DNA of 64,000 nt from Skermanella pratensis (GTDB taxonomy: Bacteria; Pseudomonadota; Alphaproteobacteria; Azospirillales; Azospirillaceae): positions 2,838,001 through 2,902,000 of the forward strand of contig NZ_CP030265.1 in NCBI RefSeq assembly GCF_008843145.1, given 5' to 3'. How positions within the stretch are numbered: the stretch's first letter is position 1; every line of letters begins with the position of its first letter. Made by a program: the position numbers and the translations under genes. This document shows positions 61,295-64,000 of the stretch, one piece after another. The notes beneath the pieces were generated by a model. It saw only the letters and a program-made list of their open reading frames with translations, did not search any database and was not told the DNA's origin.

Positions 61295-61582
61295 ATGAAG
61301 TTCAGGCCTTTGCATGATCGCGTCGTCGTGAAGCCGACCGAGCAGGAAAACAAGACTGCCGGCGGCATCATCATTCCGGACACCGCCAAGGAAAAGCCGA
61401 TGCAGGGCGAAGTCATCGCCGTCGGCCCCGGTGCCCGCGGCGAGGACGGCAAGGTCACCGCGCTCGACGTCAAGGCGGGCGACAAGGTGCTGTACGGCAA
61501 GTGGTCCGGTACCGAGGTCAAGATCGAGGGCGACACGCTTCTGATCATGCGTGAGTCCGACCTGATGGGCGTCCTCGAGTAA
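61295..61582 (+). CDS. groES: co-chaperonin GroES
   Basis: A 95-residue GroES forming the heptameric lid of GroEL. The mobile-loop region [20 protein letters not shown] and [12 protein letters not shown] are standard. ATG 61295 has AGGAGAG just upstream. It starts the groESL operon under CIRCE and sigma-70/32-type promoters. Confidence 0.97.
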   Translation: MKFRPLHDRVVVKPTEQENKTAGGIIIPDTAKEKPMQGEVIAVGPGARGEDGKVTALDVKAGDKVLYGKWSGTEVKIEGDTLLIMRESDLMGVLE

Positions 61583-61607
61583 AAACCCCGCGTCAACCGC
61601 CATATAG

Positions 61608-63272
<1,665 letters not shown>

Positions 63273-63590
63273 GCACCGGTCGTTCGGCCGATCCGGCTGG
63301 AAGTCGAGTAGGGAAGGGGCCGCAGCTTCGCGCTGCGGCCTTTTTCCGTTTGCGGGTTCGGGAACCGCCGTGTGCGGACAAGCCGTCTCATCCGAAGGTC
63401 GTATGGCGAAATGTCGCTCGGATTGCCTCGATAGGCGGCTGCAACGGCGCCTGGAAGCCCGTGCGACGGGTCTCATCCGGCGGCGGGGCAGGGGGGATTC
63501 CAGGACCGGCAATCAGGTTTTGCAATATCGCGATGCCTTCCAATATATCCTTCAGAAGCACTCCGCAGAGCTGACCTGGATTTTCCCTGT
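63273..63590. other. intergenic stretch between groEL and the phosphatase gene
   Basis: It contains the groEL terminator; otherwise I see no gene, repeat or clear promoter. Confidence 0.6.
63318..63345 (+). terminator. rho-independent terminator of groESL
   Basis: A perfect 9-bp stem (GGCCGCAGC at 63318-63326, complement at 63332-63340), loop of 5, and TTTTT (63341-63345). Confidence 0.92.
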
Positions 63591-64000
63591 ATGCTGCCAG
63601 ATACCGACCGCGTTTCGACCATCATCCGCGAGGTGGCCGAAGCCGAGATCCTGCCGCGTTTCCGCCGTTTGGCGAGTTCCGACATCCGTGAGAAAGGTCC
63701 GGGCGACCTCGTTACCATCGCCGACGAGTCCAGCGAACGGGAACTGGCCCGCCGCCTGCGCGACCTGCTTCCCGGCTCGGCGGTGATCGGCGAGGAAGCC
63801 GCGGCCGCGGATCAGTCGGTGCTCCAGAGGATCTTCAACGACGAGCCGGTCTGGATCATCGATCCGGTGGACGGCACGTCCAACTTCGCCTCCGGCAAGC
63901 CGCAGTTCGGCGTGATCGTCGCCTTGGCCGGCGGGGGCGAGACCCTCGCGGGCTGGATCCACGACCCGTTGGGCCGGCGCACGGCCGTCGCCGTGAAAGG
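63591..64000 (+). CDS. inositol monophosphatase-family protein (partial, runs off the window)
   Basis: The frame opens at ATG 63591 (MLPDTDRVSTIIREVAEAEI) and has no stop before the window edge, so only the first 136 residues are seen. GEEAA and the metal-binding DPVDGTSNFASG motif identify the IMPase/FBPase superfamily (SuhB/CysQ-like). It would hydrolyse sugar or inositol phosphates using Mg2+. The C-terminal part and its exact subfamily are outside the window. Confidence 0.88.
   Translation, partial: MLPDTDRVSTIIREVAEAEILPRFRRLASSDIREKGPGDLVTIADESSERELARRLRDLLPGSAVIGEEAAAADQSVLQRIFNDEPVWIIDPVDGTSNFASGKPQFGVIVALAGGGETLAGWIHDPLGRRTAVAVK

Overview
The window is 64 kb of GC-rich chromosome from an alphaproteobacterium, most likely a Rhodospirillales/Azospirillaceae member (Azospirillum or Skermanella type). 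This rests on gene content and order: nifR3(dusB)-ntrB-ntrC-ntrY-ntrX-trkA-...-hfq-hflX, the pdhA-pdhB(lipoyl)-pdhC-lpd-lipA cluster, a fused ispDF, trpG-trpD-trpC-moaC-moeA-lexA, and an alphaproteobacterial LexA box (GTTC-N7-GTTC). Species cannot be fixed from the sequence alone. I see no insertion sequence, prophage, CRISPR array or rRNA. One tRNA (Lys, TTT) is present.

Layout. 0-1.6 kb: a sigma-54 activator and a small membrane protein. 1.6-5.9 kb: fusA, a 1.2 kb gene-free stretch with a DnaA box and a 22-bp palindrome, a small orphan protein, a single-domain response regulator and a 54-residue protein. 6-12.6 kb: an FtsK-type translocase without membrane helices, a PAS protein, and an htrA-response regulator-sensor kinase cluster. 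12.7-17.7 kb: an aminotransferase, a frameshifted HExxH protein, a miniature chemoreceptor signalling domain, three very small proteins (one entericidin-like) and a MATE exporter. 17.9-24.8 kb: gyrA, coaD, tRNA-Lys, a methyltransferase, lexA, moeA and moaC. 24.8-32.8 kb: trpC, trpD, trpG, then a forward copper cassette (CueR-like regulator, polysaccharide deacetylase, copper chaperone) separating them from trpE and ppiD. 33-37.8 kb: tpiA, secG, pyrG, eno, ftsB. 38-44.9 kb: the pyruvate dehydrogenase cluster, lipA and a COQ10-type protein. 45-48.8 kb: a nuclease, pncC, ispDF and a CcsA-like membrane protein. 49-61 kb: nitrogen regulation (dusB-ntrBC-ntrYX), trkA, a D-amino-acid transaminase, a HAD phosphatase, hfq and hflX. 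61-64 kb: groES-groEL under a CIRCE element, and an inositol-monophosphatase-family gene cut by the window edge.

How the genes work together. Much of the window is core metabolism and regulation: glycolysis to acetyl-CoA (tpiA, eno, pdh, lipA supplying lipoate for both the E2 and the lipoylated E1-beta), tryptophan synthesis, molybdopterin synthesis, nitrogen sensing and protein folding (groE, ppiD, htrA). I found no clearly new multi-gene system. The most unusual signals are local: a 14-bp hairpin ending on the ftsB start codon, a single-base frameshift in an EpmC-like gene, a membrane-free FtsK, a stand-alone chemoreceptor tip, a copper cassette with a recognisable CueR operator, and the palindrome-bearing gene-free stretch upstream of fusA.
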